From Pseudomonadota bacterium (lineage in GTDB: Bacteria > Chloroflexota > UBA6077 > JAJPHF01): a stretch of DNA of 64,000 bases. The stretch is from the NCBI GenBank assembly GCA_021325365.1, contig JAJPHF010000033.1, positions 13,512-77,511 on the forward strand, in the 5' to 3' direction. Within the stretch, counting starts at the first letter, position 1; each line of letters begins with the position of its first letter. Shown here one piece after another: positions 53,519-62,046 of the stretch. The notes under the pieces were generated by a model. It searched no databases. It was not told the DNA's origin and saw nothing but the letters and a program-made list of their open reading frames with translations. Both the position numbers and the translations under genes were made by a program.

Positions 53519-54694
53519 CTACCGCGGCTCGCCTCCCGCTTGCAGCTGCGTCAGAAAGCTCGCATCCACCACCTGCTCGCGCGGCACGGCCGCGGCGAGC
53601 TCGGCGGCCTCGCGCTCGGCCGCGATCGTGGCATCCACGGCGGGCAGGTTGAAGGTGTACTCGTCCCAGTAGTAGGGCACTACCTGGGAATAGGCGGCCT
53701 TCGCGTCCTCGGCGCTGAGCTGGTACCGCTCGGCGATACGCGCGGCCGTCACGTCGGGATTGGCCTTCATGTAGCGCACGATTGCCGCCTCGGCGCGCAC
53801 CAGGCGCCGTGTGCGGTCGCGCGTGGCGGCCAGGCGCACAACGGTGCCGGCCACGCCGCCCACCACGGCCGGCTCCAGGCTCGCGGTGTTGGCCAGCACG
53901 TGGTAGCCCTCGCGCTCCAGGTCGCTGCTGAGCGGCGGCGACGCCATGATCGCGGCGACGCGGCCGCTGCGGAGCGCCTCCCACTGGAGCGGCATGTCGC
54001 CGATGACGGCAGTCGTCACGTCGCCGGGATCGAGGCCCACGCTGCGCACGGCGCGCTGCATGGCGCGGTCGGCCGAGGCGCCGCGCGAGCCGACGCCGAC
54101 GGCCTTGCCTTTCAGCGCCGCACCATCCGGCACCTCGGGCCGCGTCACCAGGCTGAAGTTCAGCAGGCTCACCGACGATACCAGCCGCACCGGCTGCCCG
54201 AGCACCGCCATGCGGATGCCGCCCGCGGCCCCGGCGGTGTAGTCCACCTCGCCGGCCGTCAGCGCCGCGAGCAGCGTGCTGGCCGGCAGCTGCAACACCT
54301 CCGGCGCCAGCCCCTCCTGCTCGTACAGGCCCTCCGTGTCGCCGAACAGCAGGTAGTAGTAGTTCAGCGACGTGGACGGCGTGCCGTAGCGGAAGCGCTC
54401 GGGCTCCGGCGGGGCGGTGGGCGCCACCGCAGGCGCGGCTGGCCCCCCCGACCCCCCCGCCGCTGCGGCATTCGCCGCGGCCCCCGGTTCGGCTGCCGCG
54501 CCCGCACCTGGTGCGGCTGTGCCGCCCGTGCTCGCTCGGGCGCCGCTCGATCCTGTGGCGGACGCCCCCGCGCGCTCGCCCTCGCCGGGCGCCGCGCCCG
54601 GGCCGCAGCCCGCCAGCAGCGCCGCGGCGAGCGCCGCTGCGGCCAGCCCGACCATGCGTTGCTTTCGTCCCGTGGTCCGTCGCCCCCGCTCCAT
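53519..54694 (-). CDS. NMT1-like solute-binding lipoprotein
   Basis: 391 aa, ATG 54694 with GGGGAGC upstream. Lipobox LLAGC at about residue 25-29, long Ala/Gly linker, then LYEQEGLAPEVLQLPASTLLAALTAGEVDYTAGAAGGIRMAV and ALKGKAVGVGSRGASADRAMQRAVRSVGLDPGDV, RSGRVAAIMASPPLSSDLEREGY. Same family as the 49960, 52271 and 59622 proteins but well diverged. Confidence 0.83.
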   Translation of the reverse strand: MERGRRTTGRKQRMVGLAAAALAAALLAGCGPGAAPGEGERAGASATGSSGARASTGGTAAPGAGAAAEPGAAANAAAAGGSGGPAAPAVAPTAPPEPERFRYGTPSTSLNYYYLLFGDTEGLYEQEGLAPEVLQLPASTLLAALTAGEVDYTAGAAGGIRMAVLGQPVRLVSSVSLLNFSLVTRPEVPDGAALKGKAVGVGSRGASADRAMQRAVRSVGLDPGDVTTAVIGDMPLQWEALRSGRVAAIMASPPLSSDLEREGYHVLANTASLEPAVVGGVAGTVVRLAATRDRTRRLVRAEAAIVRYMKANPDVTAARIAERYQLSAEDAKAAYSQVVPYYWDEYTFNLPAVDATIAAEREAAELAAAVPREQVVDASFLTQLQAGGEPR

Positions 54695-54835
54695 TCGCTC
54701 CCCATCCGTCCCAAGGTCGTGCGCCCACGGTAGCACACCCGCTCGGCGGCGGCAATCAGCGGCAGGCCGTAGAGCGCGCACGTACCGGGGCGGCGCGTGG
54801 TAGGGGCGCCCGCGGACAGGGGCGCGATGCGACGC

Positions 54836-55417
54836 TCAGGGGTGCAGCTTCTGGCCCGCCGCCAGCATGGCGACGAACTGGGCGAGGCGGCGGGCGCGGG
54901 TTTCGGGGCGCTTGGCGTCCTGGAGCCGATAGAGGATCGCGTAGCGGTTCGCGCTATCGAGGGTGGCGAAGAAGGCTTGCGCGGCGGGGTTCGCGTCGAG
55001 CGCCTGCTGGAGGTCGTCGGGCACCGTGGCGCGGCTCTGCGACTCGTACGCTGCGTCCCAGCGGCCATCCTGGCGGGCCTGCTCGATGTGCGCGAGACCG
55101 GCCGGCTGCACACGGCCCTGCGCCAGCAGCGCCTCGGCCTTGTCGCGATTGACGCGCGACCATTTGCTGCGCCGGCCGCGCGGCGTGAACTTCTGCAGCC
55201 AGAAGCGCTCGTCGTGGGCGGCCTTCTGGCCGTCGATCCAGCCGTAGCAGAGCGCCACGTCCAATGCTTCGGCGTAGGAGACGGTGGCGACGCCCGCGTC
55301 CTTCTTGGCGAGCTTGAGCCAAAGGCCCTGCGCCGTCGCGTGGTGCGCCGCGAGCCACGCCTCCCACTCGGCCGGCGCCGCGAACGCGATGATCGGTAGC
55401 CCTTGCTTCGACTCCAC
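54836..55417 (-). CDS. YdeI/OmpD-associated family protein
   Basis: 193 aa from GTG 55417. FAAPAEWEAWLAAHHATAQGLWLKLAKKDAGVATVSYAEALDVALCYGWIDGQKAAHDERFWLQKFTPRGRRSKWSRVNRDKAEALLAQGRVQPAGLAHIEQARQDGRWDAAY is the full family signature. Cytoplasmic; proposed stress or peptide-resistance link in enterobacteria, otherwise undefined. Confidence 0.88.
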   Translation of the reverse strand: MESKQGLPIIAFAAPAEWEAWLAAHHATAQGLWLKLAKKDAGVATVSYAEALDVALCYGWIDGQKAAHDERFWLQKFTPRGRRSKWSRVNRDKAEALLAQGRVQPAGLAHIEQARQDGRWDAAYESQSRATVPDDLQQALDANPAAQAFFATLDSANRYAILYRLQDAKRPETRARRLAQFVAMLAAGQKLHP

Positions 55418-55493
55418 TACCCTGCCCGCTGCTGGTCTGCCGATAGGATACCCGTTTCGGCTGCCGTCGGATCAGCCAGCGCGGAACACAAAC

Positions 55494-55522
55494 AGGAGCC
55501 CCGCCGACTCGGCGGGGCTCCT
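55494..55522 (-). terminator. Intrinsic terminator of the 97-aa secreted-protein gene
   Basis: AGGAGCCCCGCCG and CGGCGGGGCTCCT form a perfect 13-bp stem with a 3-nt loop. On the minus strand it lies 23 nt after the stop codon at 55546 and is followed by a T-rich GTTTGTGTT. Confidence 0.8.
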
Positions 55523-55545
55523 GGCCGCGTGAGGGCTTGCGGGCG

Positions 55546-55839
55546 CTACTCCATGCCCGCCGGCTGCTGCTCGTCCTGGGGCGCGGCCTGCGACTGGTCC
55601 GCGGCGCCGGGCTGCGCCGCGACCGCTGGCGGCGGCCCGGCCAGGATCGGCGCGGGCGGCATGGTGTCCGGCGCGGGAGACATGTTGAAGCGCAGCTCGC
55701 CGCACGCCGTTCCCACGGTGCCGAACTCGGCCATGCAGTCCGAGCCCTGCGCCTGGGCGCGCGGCACGCTGCCCGCGGCCAGCCCGCCCGTCAGCAGCGC
55801 CGCGGCCGCGAAAGTGGCGATGAGCCATTGTCGTCGCAT
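55546..55839 (-). CDS. Small exported protein, 97 aa
   Basis: ATG 55839 with GGGGGGAG upstream. Signal peptide (WLIATFAAAALLTGGLAAGSVPRAQAQ), then a short domain with two Cys (DCMAEFGTVGTACGELRF) that may form a disulphide, and a Pro/Ala/Gln tail. Followed by a good intrinsic terminator, so a monocistronic, probably well-expressed gene. Function unknown. Confidence 0.7.
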   Translation of the reverse strand: MRRQWLIATFAAAALLTGGLAAGSVPRAQAQGSDCMAEFGTVGTACGELRFNMSPAPDTMPPAPILAGPPPAVAAQPGAADQSQAAPQDEQQPAGME

Positions 55840-56021
55840 GGATCTCCCCCCTTTGCCTGTTCAGGCGTTCCCGACCGCCACACGCCGCCGGCAACCCCTG
55901 CCGCCGGCTGCCCGTGGGACGGTATCTCCGCCGACAACCATAACAAGGCGGCGCGTGGGGCGTGCACGCTAAATTGTGGAGGGATCGTGGAATGGTGATG
56001 GAGGACCGGTGACGCGGGGCG

Positions 56022-56722
56022 TCAGGTCGCGTAGAGGATGCGGCCGCAGCTGCTGCACGTCACCAGCTCTGTGCTGGTGCGCGCCTTCTGCTCCTCGCTG
56101 CTGGGAGCGCGATGCGACAGCCCTGGCAGCTTCGTTGCTGCACGGGGACGACCGCCAGGCCGCCTTTGCTGCGCCGCAGGCTCTCGTAGAGGCGCAGGCT
56201 CACGGGGTCGGCCTGGGCGGCGATCTGGTTGCGGCGCGCGGTGAGGCGGTGGCCCTCTGCCTCCAGCTCGCGGCGGGCGGCCGCCATCTCCTCCTGCTCG
56301 CGCTTGAAGGTCGCCTCGGCCTGGGCGTACGCCGCCGCGGCCCGGTCGGCCGCCGCCTGCGCCGCCTCGACTTGCTCGAAGACCTCGATCAGCCGGTCCT
56401 CGCGCTCCGAGATCTGGCGGCGGTCCTGGTCCACCTCTCTGGAGAGGTCCTCCAGCTCGCGCGGGTTGTGGACGCGCCCGCCGTAGAGCTTGTCCGAGTT
56501 CGTCTTGAGCTTCCCGTTCAGCTGCTCGATCGCCAGCTCCAGGTCGCGCTGATCGGCCTGGCGGCGGCGCAGCTCGGCTAGGGCCGCGTCGCGCGCCGCC
56601 GCCGCGGCGTCCACGGCCTGCCGCTTGCCCCACTGCGCGGCGATGCGCTCCAGGCGCGCCCGCACCTGGTCGAGCGCGCTGTCCACCTCTTGGAGCGCGC
56701 GCAGCGCGTCGACCTTACGCAT
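56022..56722 (-). pseudogene. COG1579-type coiled-coil/zinc-ribbon protein, frameshifted in the ribbon
   Basis: ATG 56722 begins MRKVDALRALQEVDSALDQVRARLERI and continues as a long coiled coil (ELEDLSREVDQDRRQISEREDRLIEVFEQVEAAQAAADRAAA), then LYESLRRSKGGLAVVPVQQRSCQGCRIALP. At about 56106-56110 one base is missing. The expected ribbon end, SSEEQKARTSTELVTCSSCGRILYAT, continues in the next frame to the stop at 56022. Restoring one base after CTCCC rejoins CQGC and CSSC into a four-Cys zinc ribbon. Either a recent inactivating deletion or an assembly error. Confidence 0.75.
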
Positions 56723-56750
56723 CGTGCCCCCAGTGCGGCGACGAGTACGG

Positions 56751-56778
56751 AGTGCTAAGTGCTGCGTGCTGCGTGCGC
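56751..56778. repeat. Degenerate heptamer repeats
   Basis: AGTGCTA AGTGCTG CGTGCTG CGTGCGC, upstream of the coiled-coil gene. Related to the GTGCTGA array embedded in cas6 at 4341-4370. Confidence 0.55.
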
Positions 56779-56891
56779 GCGACTAGCGGCACTCGCAAGC
56801 CCATCGTCAACACGCACTCTCTCCCACCGCGACTCTGCGCCATGATACCCTACTCGGCGCGCGGCGCGGCGAGCGCGCGCCCGCGGCGGGG

Positions 56892-57593
56892 TTACTGGGG
56901 CAATTCGAGGCGCTTGAACGCCTCGGCGTAGCCGACGCCGTAGGCGGCGCCCGCCGCCCGCGCGCGCTCGCGCACCCGGGCCTCGACGCGCGGCCAGTCG
57001 CGCGTCTGGCTGGCGTGCGCCCGCAGCGCGTCGAGCTTCGCCTCGAATGTATCAGTTATGTCGATGAAAACGTCGGGGGCGTCGGTGCCGAACAGCCACA
57101 CCTCGCGCACGCGGTGCGCCTCCAGCCCGTCGCGCCGCTGCTCGGGGAAGTACAGCGGGTCGCGCGCGCTGATCAGGGCGTCCAGCGCCGTGAAGCCGGT
57201 CGCGCGGTGATCGGGATGGAGCTGGTAGGGCCGCCAGGGGTCGAACGTCAGGAGGAGCTGCGGGCGCAGGCGGCGGATGACCGCCGTCACCTCGGCGCGG
57301 AAGGCCAGGTTCACCTCTAGCTCGCCGTCGTGGCGGCCGAGGAACGTCGTGCTGGCAACGCCCAGCCGGCGCGCCGCCTCGCGCTGCTCCGCTTCGCGCA
57401 GGCGGGCGAGGTCGGCAGGGCGGGTGGCGGCGTCGGGCGCGCCCTTGTCGCCGCTCGTGCAGAGCAGGTAGTGGACGCGACGCCCCTCGCGCGCCCAGCG
57501 CGCCACCGTGCCCGCCGCGCCGAAGTCGGCGTCGTCCGGGTGCGCCTGCACGAAGAGGATGTCCGGGAAGTCCGCGGGTAGCGCGTACGACAC
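56892..57593 (-). CDS. PIG-L/LmbE-family deacetylase
   Basis: 233 aa from GTG 57593, 4 nt after the glycosyltransferase stop. Zinc-site motif AHPDDADFGAAGTVARWAREGRRVHYLLCTSGDKG near residue 18, AEQREAARRLGV, and HPDHRATGFTALDAL with the second zinc His. Members remove N-acetyl groups from GlcNAc conjugates, for example in mycothiol and bacillithiol biosynthesis (MshB, BshB). The partner glycosyltransferase next door supports that type of pathway. Confidence 0.9.
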   Translation of the reverse strand: MSYALPADFPDILFVQAHPDDADFGAAGTVARWAREGRRVHYLLCTSGDKGAPDAATRPADLARLREAEQREAARRLGVASTTFLGRHDGELEVNLAFRAEVTAVIRRLRPQLLLTFDPWRPYQLHPDHRATGFTALDALISARDPLYFPEQRRDGLEAHRVREVWLFGTDAPDVFIDITDTFEAKLDALRAHASQTRDWPRVEARVRERARAAGAAYGVGYAEAFKRLELPQ

Positions 57594-57597
57594 CGGG

Positions 57598-58881
57598 CTA
57601 CCGCCGCGCCGGCGCGGCGCCCGTGCCCGCGACGCGCCGCTCGCAGCGGACCAGCCCGCAGTAGATGCCATAGATCTCTTCGGCGACCTGCGCCCAGTCG
57701 TAGCGGGCCGCGGCGCACAGACCATTCTCGCCCAGCCGCCGGCGCAGCGCGGCGTCGCCCAGCAGCGCGCCCAGCCGCTCGGCGTACAGCGCCGGATCGG
57801 CCCAGGGGATGAGGTAGCCCGTCTGGCCGTCCTGGATCGTCGAGGCAAGGCCGCCGACGCGCGCCGCGACGACCGGCGTGCCGCAGGCCAGCGACTCGAC
57901 GGCGACCAGTCCGAACGATTCGTAGAGGGAGGGGATCACCGTGGCGTCGGCCGCGGCGTAGTAGAGCGGCAGGCGCGCTTGATCGACGGCGCCGACGAAC
58001 TCCACGCGGTCGGCGATGCCCAGCCGCCCGGCCAGCCGCCGCAGCCGCCGCAGCTCCTGGCTCTCGGGGCTGGTGCCGTGCTCGGGCGGGCGGCCGCCCA
58101 CGATCAGCACCTGCAGCTCGGCCGCGAGCGCGGGCTCGTCCGCCACCAGCCGCGCGGCCGCCCGCAGCAGCACGTCGATCCCCTTGAGCCGCTGGATGCG
58201 CCCCACGAACAGCAGCACCTTGCTGCCGCGCAGGCCGAGTGCGCGGCGGGCGGCGGCCTGGTCGTGGGGCCGGAAGCGGTCGAGGTCCACGCCGCCGGGC
58301 ACGACGGAGATCTTCCCCGGCGGCAGGCGGTAGTGGTCGAGCATCTGGCGGCGGTCGGCGGCCGTGGCGGCCACGATGCGGTCGGCCAGCGTCATGGTGC
58401 GCTGCTCGATCTCGACGCGGCGCTCGCTCTCGCGCTCGGGGCCGGCCGTCAGCACGCGGTTCTTCATGCGGGCGAGCGTGTGGAACATCGCCACCACCGG
58501 GACCTGCCAGCGCGGCTGCAAGAGCATGGCGACGGCGCCCGAGACCCAGTAGTGGGCGTGCATCAGATCGTAGCGCACGCCGTCGAGCTGGGCCTGCCGC
58601 CGCACGCCGGCCACGAACTCGGGCAGGTAGTCGAGGATGGCGTCCTTGCGCAGCGGCGCGGCGGGACCGGCGTCGACGTGGATCACGCGCGCGCCCTCCG
58701 CAATGGGCACGACCGTCGGCACGGTCGGGTCCTGCCGCCGCGTGTAGACGTCCACGTCGAGGCCGAGCGTGCTCAGGTGTTGGCTTACCGCCCGCACGTA
58801 GACGTTCATGCCGCCCGTCTCCCAGCCGCCGAGCGCGGCGAGCGGGCAGGTATGGACGCTCAGCATGGCGACGCGCAGCAT
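57598..58881 (-). CDS. GT4 glycosyltransferase (MshA/BshA-like)
   Basis: 427 aa from ATG 58881. MLRVAMLSVHTCPLAALGGWETGGMNVYVRAVSQHLSTLGLDVDVYTRRQDP is the MshA-type donor entry, with GGMNVYV. The GT-B C-terminal domain has LLFVGRIQRLKGIDVLLRAAARL, DRVEFVGAVDQARLPLYYAAADATVIPSLYESFGLVAVESLACGTPVVAARVGG with the E-x7-E catalytic pair. UDP-sugar transfer to inositol phosphate, malate or a lipid is possible. The coupled PIG-L deacetylase favours a low-molecular-weight thiol route; this is inference. Confidence 0.9.
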   Translation of the reverse strand: MLRVAMLSVHTCPLAALGGWETGGMNVYVRAVSQHLSTLGLDVDVYTRRQDPTVPTVVPIAEGARVIHVDAGPAAPLRKDAILDYLPEFVAGVRRQAQLDGVRYDLMHAHYWVSGAVAMLLQPRWQVPVVAMFHTLARMKNRVLTAGPERESERRVEIEQRTMTLADRIVAATAADRRQMLDHYRLPPGKISVVPGGVDLDRFRPHDQAAARRALGLRGSKVLLFVGRIQRLKGIDVLLRAAARLVADEPALAAELQVLIVGGRPPEHGTSPESQELRRLRRLAGRLGIADRVEFVGAVDQARLPLYYAAADATVIPSLYESFGLVAVESLACGTPVVAARVGGLASTIQDGQTGYLIPWADPALYAERLGALLGDAALRRRLGENGLCAAARYDWAQVAEEIYGIYCGLVRCERRVAGTGAAPARR

Positions 58882-59621
58882 GGAGCCCCCGGCAGGCCGG
58901 CGTCGGGCGTGTCCTCGCCGCCCGGGCGGCTGGCGGCCACGCGCCGCCCCGTGAGGGACGCACGGCAGTCCTACCCGCTCGGTGTGGGGCGAGAGGGCGC
59001 CCGCGCGCCCGCGAAAGTTGGGTGGGCCTCGGCCGAGGCAAAGACCGGCGCGGCCGGCGCGCAGCCGTGCCGCGCCGCCGCCCGCCGAGAAAAATAGTAC
59101 CACCCGGCCGGGGGCCTAACAACACGGCCCCGGGCAACGTGGGGGATATCCCCCGCGGAATCGGGGGCCTCCCCTCTATGTGGGCGCTCGTCGCCTCACT
59201 ACACTGGGTAACTGACCGACCGACGTGGAGCGGCCGGGGACGCCCCGCGGCGGCCCGGCACGCGGCGGCAGCGCTCGCGGGCTGCGCCTCCCGGCACGAT
59301 AGGGGCGGTGCCGGGAGCCGCGAGCTTGCCACCCAAGCCGGGGCGCCGCGCCGCGCAGTCGCCGCGAGCGTCGCCGGCCGTCCTCGCCGGTCGGCAAGAG
59401 GCAAGGGATGGGAGGTGGGGCGGGGGCAATCGCGGTGGAATCCCTGGGGTGCGGCTGGGACCGCGCGCCGCGAGCGCCTGAGCCCGCGGTGTGGCGCGAA
59501 CCATACGTGGATCGGTGAGGCGGCTCGTGACCCCCTGGGAGCGCGGGCTTCCAGCCCGCCCGGACATGGCCGCTCGAAGCGTGGAAGTGGACATGGCGCC
59601 CGCTCCCGGCAGCCTCGTGAG
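58882..59621. other. Gene-free stretch between glycosyltransferase and binding protein
   Basis: 740 bp without a supported gene. It holds a 14-nt perfect palindrome, GGGGGATATCCCCC, at 59141-59154 (upstream of the glycosyltransferase) and a GCGGGCT-TCC-AGCCCGC hairpin at 59543-59559, a common dispersed intergenic repeat type. Confidence 0.5.
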
Positions 59622-60719
59622 CTAGCGGTACACCTGGTCCATGAACCCGCTGTCGTGCAGCTCTTGCACGAAGCGGTTGTCGATGACGCTCTCGGGGCTC
59701 AGGCCCGCGGCGCGCGGGTCGTCGGCCACCTCCTCCTGCACCGTGCGGATGGCCGCCGCCGTGGTCAGCAGGCTCTTATTGGCGTACTTCTGGGTGTGCG
59801 CCTGCCAGGAGGTCTCTAGCGCCTCGGGGTCCTCCATCTTGGTGTACTTCTGGATCACCTGCAGGCTGTAGTCTTTGTCGCCCACGAAGCGGCCCATCCC
59901 GCGCGCCAGCCCGCGCACGAAACGCCGGATCGTCTCACCATCGCTGTTCAGGTACGGGCGATTGGCCACCACGCCCAGCCCCACGTACTCGCGGCCCAGG
60001 TCGGCGCCATCGGCCATCAGCCGGAAGCCGAGCCGCCGCAGCTCCAGGGCGGGCAGGTCGGCCACCACCACCGACCTCACGCCGCCGCTCTGCATGGCGC
60101 CGATCGTCTCGGCCTGGCCGCCGAGCTGCACCAGCGGCACGTCGCGGCCCGGCTCCAGGCCCCAGCCGCGCAGCAGCAGCTTCGCCACGAAGTCGGACAC
60201 GGTGCCGAAGCGCACGACGCCCAGCGGCTGGCCGCGCAGCTGCTCGGGCGCCGTAACGTCGGGCGCCGTGATCATCTGGGAGATGATCGCGTTCACGTTC
60301 GTGGCGAAGATCGCGATGTCGCCGCCGTTGGCCGCCGCCTGGAGCGCCGCGCCGCCGGTGACGGTCGTCACGTCCAGCTCGCGCGCCAGCAGCGACTGCA
60401 TCCCCACGGTGCTGGCCGAGATGAAGCGGGTGTCGAGGTCGAGCCCCTCCTCGCGGAAGTAGCCCGCGTCCTCGGCGATCCAGTACGGCGCAATCGTCGT
60501 CGAGAGGGCGGTGTAGGCGAAGCGGAGCGGCAGGGCCGCGACCGGCGCGGCGGCCGTGGGCGCCGGGGCGGCCGCCGTCGGCGCGGCTGGGGGCGCGGGC
60601 GCCGGCGCGGCCGTGGGTGCGGCGGGGGCCGCGGCCGGCGCGCTGCACGCGAGCAGCACGCCGAGCGCGATGAGCAGGGCGGGCCGGCGGCCCCACGCCG
60701 CCAAACCGCTCGCGAGCAT
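59622..60719 (-). CDS. NMT1-like solute-binding lipoprotein
   Basis: 365 aa; ATG 60719 with GAGGTG upstream. Lipobox VLLAC near residue 20-24, Ala/Pro/Thr linker, then YWIAEDAGYFREEGLDLDTRFISASTVGMQSLLARELDVTTVTGGAALQAAANGG and QLRGQPLGVVRFGTVSDFVAKLLLRGWGLEPGRDVPLVQLGG. Fifth binding protein of this class in 11 kb; no transporter genes adjacent. Confidence 0.85.
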   Translation of the reverse strand: MLASGLAAWGRRPALLIALGVLLACSAPAAAPAAPTAAPAPAPPAAPTAAAPAPTAAAPVAALPLRFAYTALSTTIAPYWIAEDAGYFREEGLDLDTRFISASTVGMQSLLARELDVTTVTGGAALQAAANGGDIAIFATNVNAIISQMITAPDVTAPEQLRGQPLGVVRFGTVSDFVAKLLLRGWGLEPGRDVPLVQLGGQAETIGAMQSGGVRSVVVADLPALELRRLGFRLMADGADLGREYVGLGVVANRPYLNSDGETIRRFVRGLARGMGRFVGDKDYSLQVIQKYTKMEDPEALETSWQAHTQKYANKSLLTTAAAIRTVQEEVADDPRAAGLSPESVIDNRFVQELHDSGFMDQVYR

Positions 60720-60928
60720 GGCACACCTCACGTTCCAGAATGGCGCGTTGCCGCGCAGCCGCCGCCGGGCGCCGGCGCGTAACAGGCCGCGCGTCTCTTG
60801 CCTCCATTGTGCCCGAGACGGCGCCCGCCGGCTAGCGCGTCGCCCCGCTCCGCGGTTGGCGCCGCCGCGCCGAAACGTCCATACTGGAGCCCCACCCCCG
60901 GTGGGCAGCCCAGAGGCGCGGAGGCGGC

Positions 60929-61753
60929 ATGGTCGAGCAGGCGCTGGTCCTCTACGAGACGCGGGAGCGCGTCGCCCACATCACGCTGAACCGGCCGGAG
61001 AAGCTGAACGCGCTCAGCCGCGAGCTGCTGGCCGAGCTAGTCGCCGCCTTCGAGCGCGCCCGCGCCGACGACACCGTGCGCGCGGTCGTGCTGCGCGGCG
61101 CCGGCCGGGCGTTCTCCTCGGGTGCCGACCTGGGCGGCCCGCGCGGCGAGCACGGTCGCTCGCTGGAGGAGTGGTGGACGCGGCTGGAGGGGGGCATCAC
61201 CCGCCAGATGGCCGTCCGCGACTTCCCCAAGCCGGTGATCGCGGCGGTCCACGGCTACTGTCTAGGGCGCGGCTGCGAGCTGGCGCTGTGGTGCGACATC
61301 GTGGTGGCGGCCGAGGACGCGCGGTTCGGCGAGCCGGAGATTCGCCACGGCTCGCTGGTCGCCAGCATGATCCCGTGGCTGACGAATCCGCAGCAGGCGA
61401 AGCTGCTGATCCTCACCGGCGACACCATCTCGGCTCAGGAGGCGCACGAGATCGGCCTGGTCGTGAAAGTCGTGCCGCCCGATCAGCTCCAGGCCGAGGC
61501 CGAGCGGATCGCCCGCCGCATCGCCAAGGTGCCGCCGTTCGCCGTGCAGTACAACAAGCAGCTCATCAACGCCATGTACGACGCGATGGGCTTCCGCCAG
61601 GCGATGGATTACGGCCACAAGATGGAAGTGCTCTGCCACCTGCGCATCCCCGAGGCCGCGAACGTCCACGGCGTCTCGCTGGAGCAAGCGCGCCAGGAGG
61701 GCGGCGTGAAAGGCTTCCTCGAAGCCCGCGACGGCCCCTTCCGCGAGCCGTAG
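60929..61753 (+). CDS. Enoyl-CoA hydratase/isomerase family protein
   Basis: 274 aa, ATG 60929 with GGAGG at 5 nt. Crotonase fold: VAHITLNRPEKLNALSRELLAELVAAFERARADDTVRAVVLRGAGRAFSSGADLGG (oxyanion hole), KPVIAAVHGYCLGRGCELALWCDIVVAAEDARFGEPEIRHG (second oxyanion Gly and the Glu in FGEPE). Acts on acyl-CoA in fatty or aromatic acid degradation. Confidence 0.92.
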   Translation: MVEQALVLYETRERVAHITLNRPEKLNALSRELLAELVAAFERARADDTVRAVVLRGAGRAFSSGADLGGPRGEHGRSLEEWWTRLEGGITRQMAVRDFPKPVIAAVHGYCLGRGCELALWCDIVVAAEDARFGEPEIRHGSLVASMIPWLTNPQQAKLLILTGDTISAQEAHEIGLVVKVVPPDQLQAEAERIARRIAKVPPFAVQYNKQLINAMYDAMGFRQAMDYGHKMEVLCHLRIPEAANVHGVSLEQARQEGGVKGFLEARDGPFREP

Positions 61754-62046
61754 CCCGCCCCCGGGGACACGAAATGGCCGTCGAGACCATCGAAAGGTAG
61801 GGCGGGGGCTCGTCCCCCGCCGCCCGGCTCAGTCAGCCAGGAGGCGGCGGAGACGAACTCCTCTCGGCATTAACGCGTTCGTAAGCGTTCAGGCCCCCTG
61901 GTAGCCGCCGGTAACGAATCGCTCGCTGCTCCGTTTAATTTCCGGGGCGCATCACGCCGGCGAGCGCCGATGTCCCACGGCCTCACCCCTGGGCGGGACC
62001 CGGTGGGGGGGCCTAGTCCCTCCGGCTCCGAGCGCAGAGGTCGCCA
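61754..62046 (+). other. Gene-free stretch
   Basis: About 290 bp: first the terminator-like hairpin at 61801-61821, then no gene or clear motif up to the RBS-poor start of the secreted protein at 62047. Confidence 0.4.
61801..61821 (+). terminator. Hairpin after the enoyl-CoA hydratase gene
   Basis: GGCGGGGG and CCCCCGCC form an 8-bp GC stem with a 5-nt loop, 48 nt after the stop codon. No T-tract follows. Confidence 0.5.

Noticed and set aside
59440..59520. Cobalamin-riboswitch-like segment (GGTGGAATCCC near GGGACC)
   Set aside because: The conserved B12 box and the GCCACTG-type core are absent, and the downstream gene on that strand does not fit.
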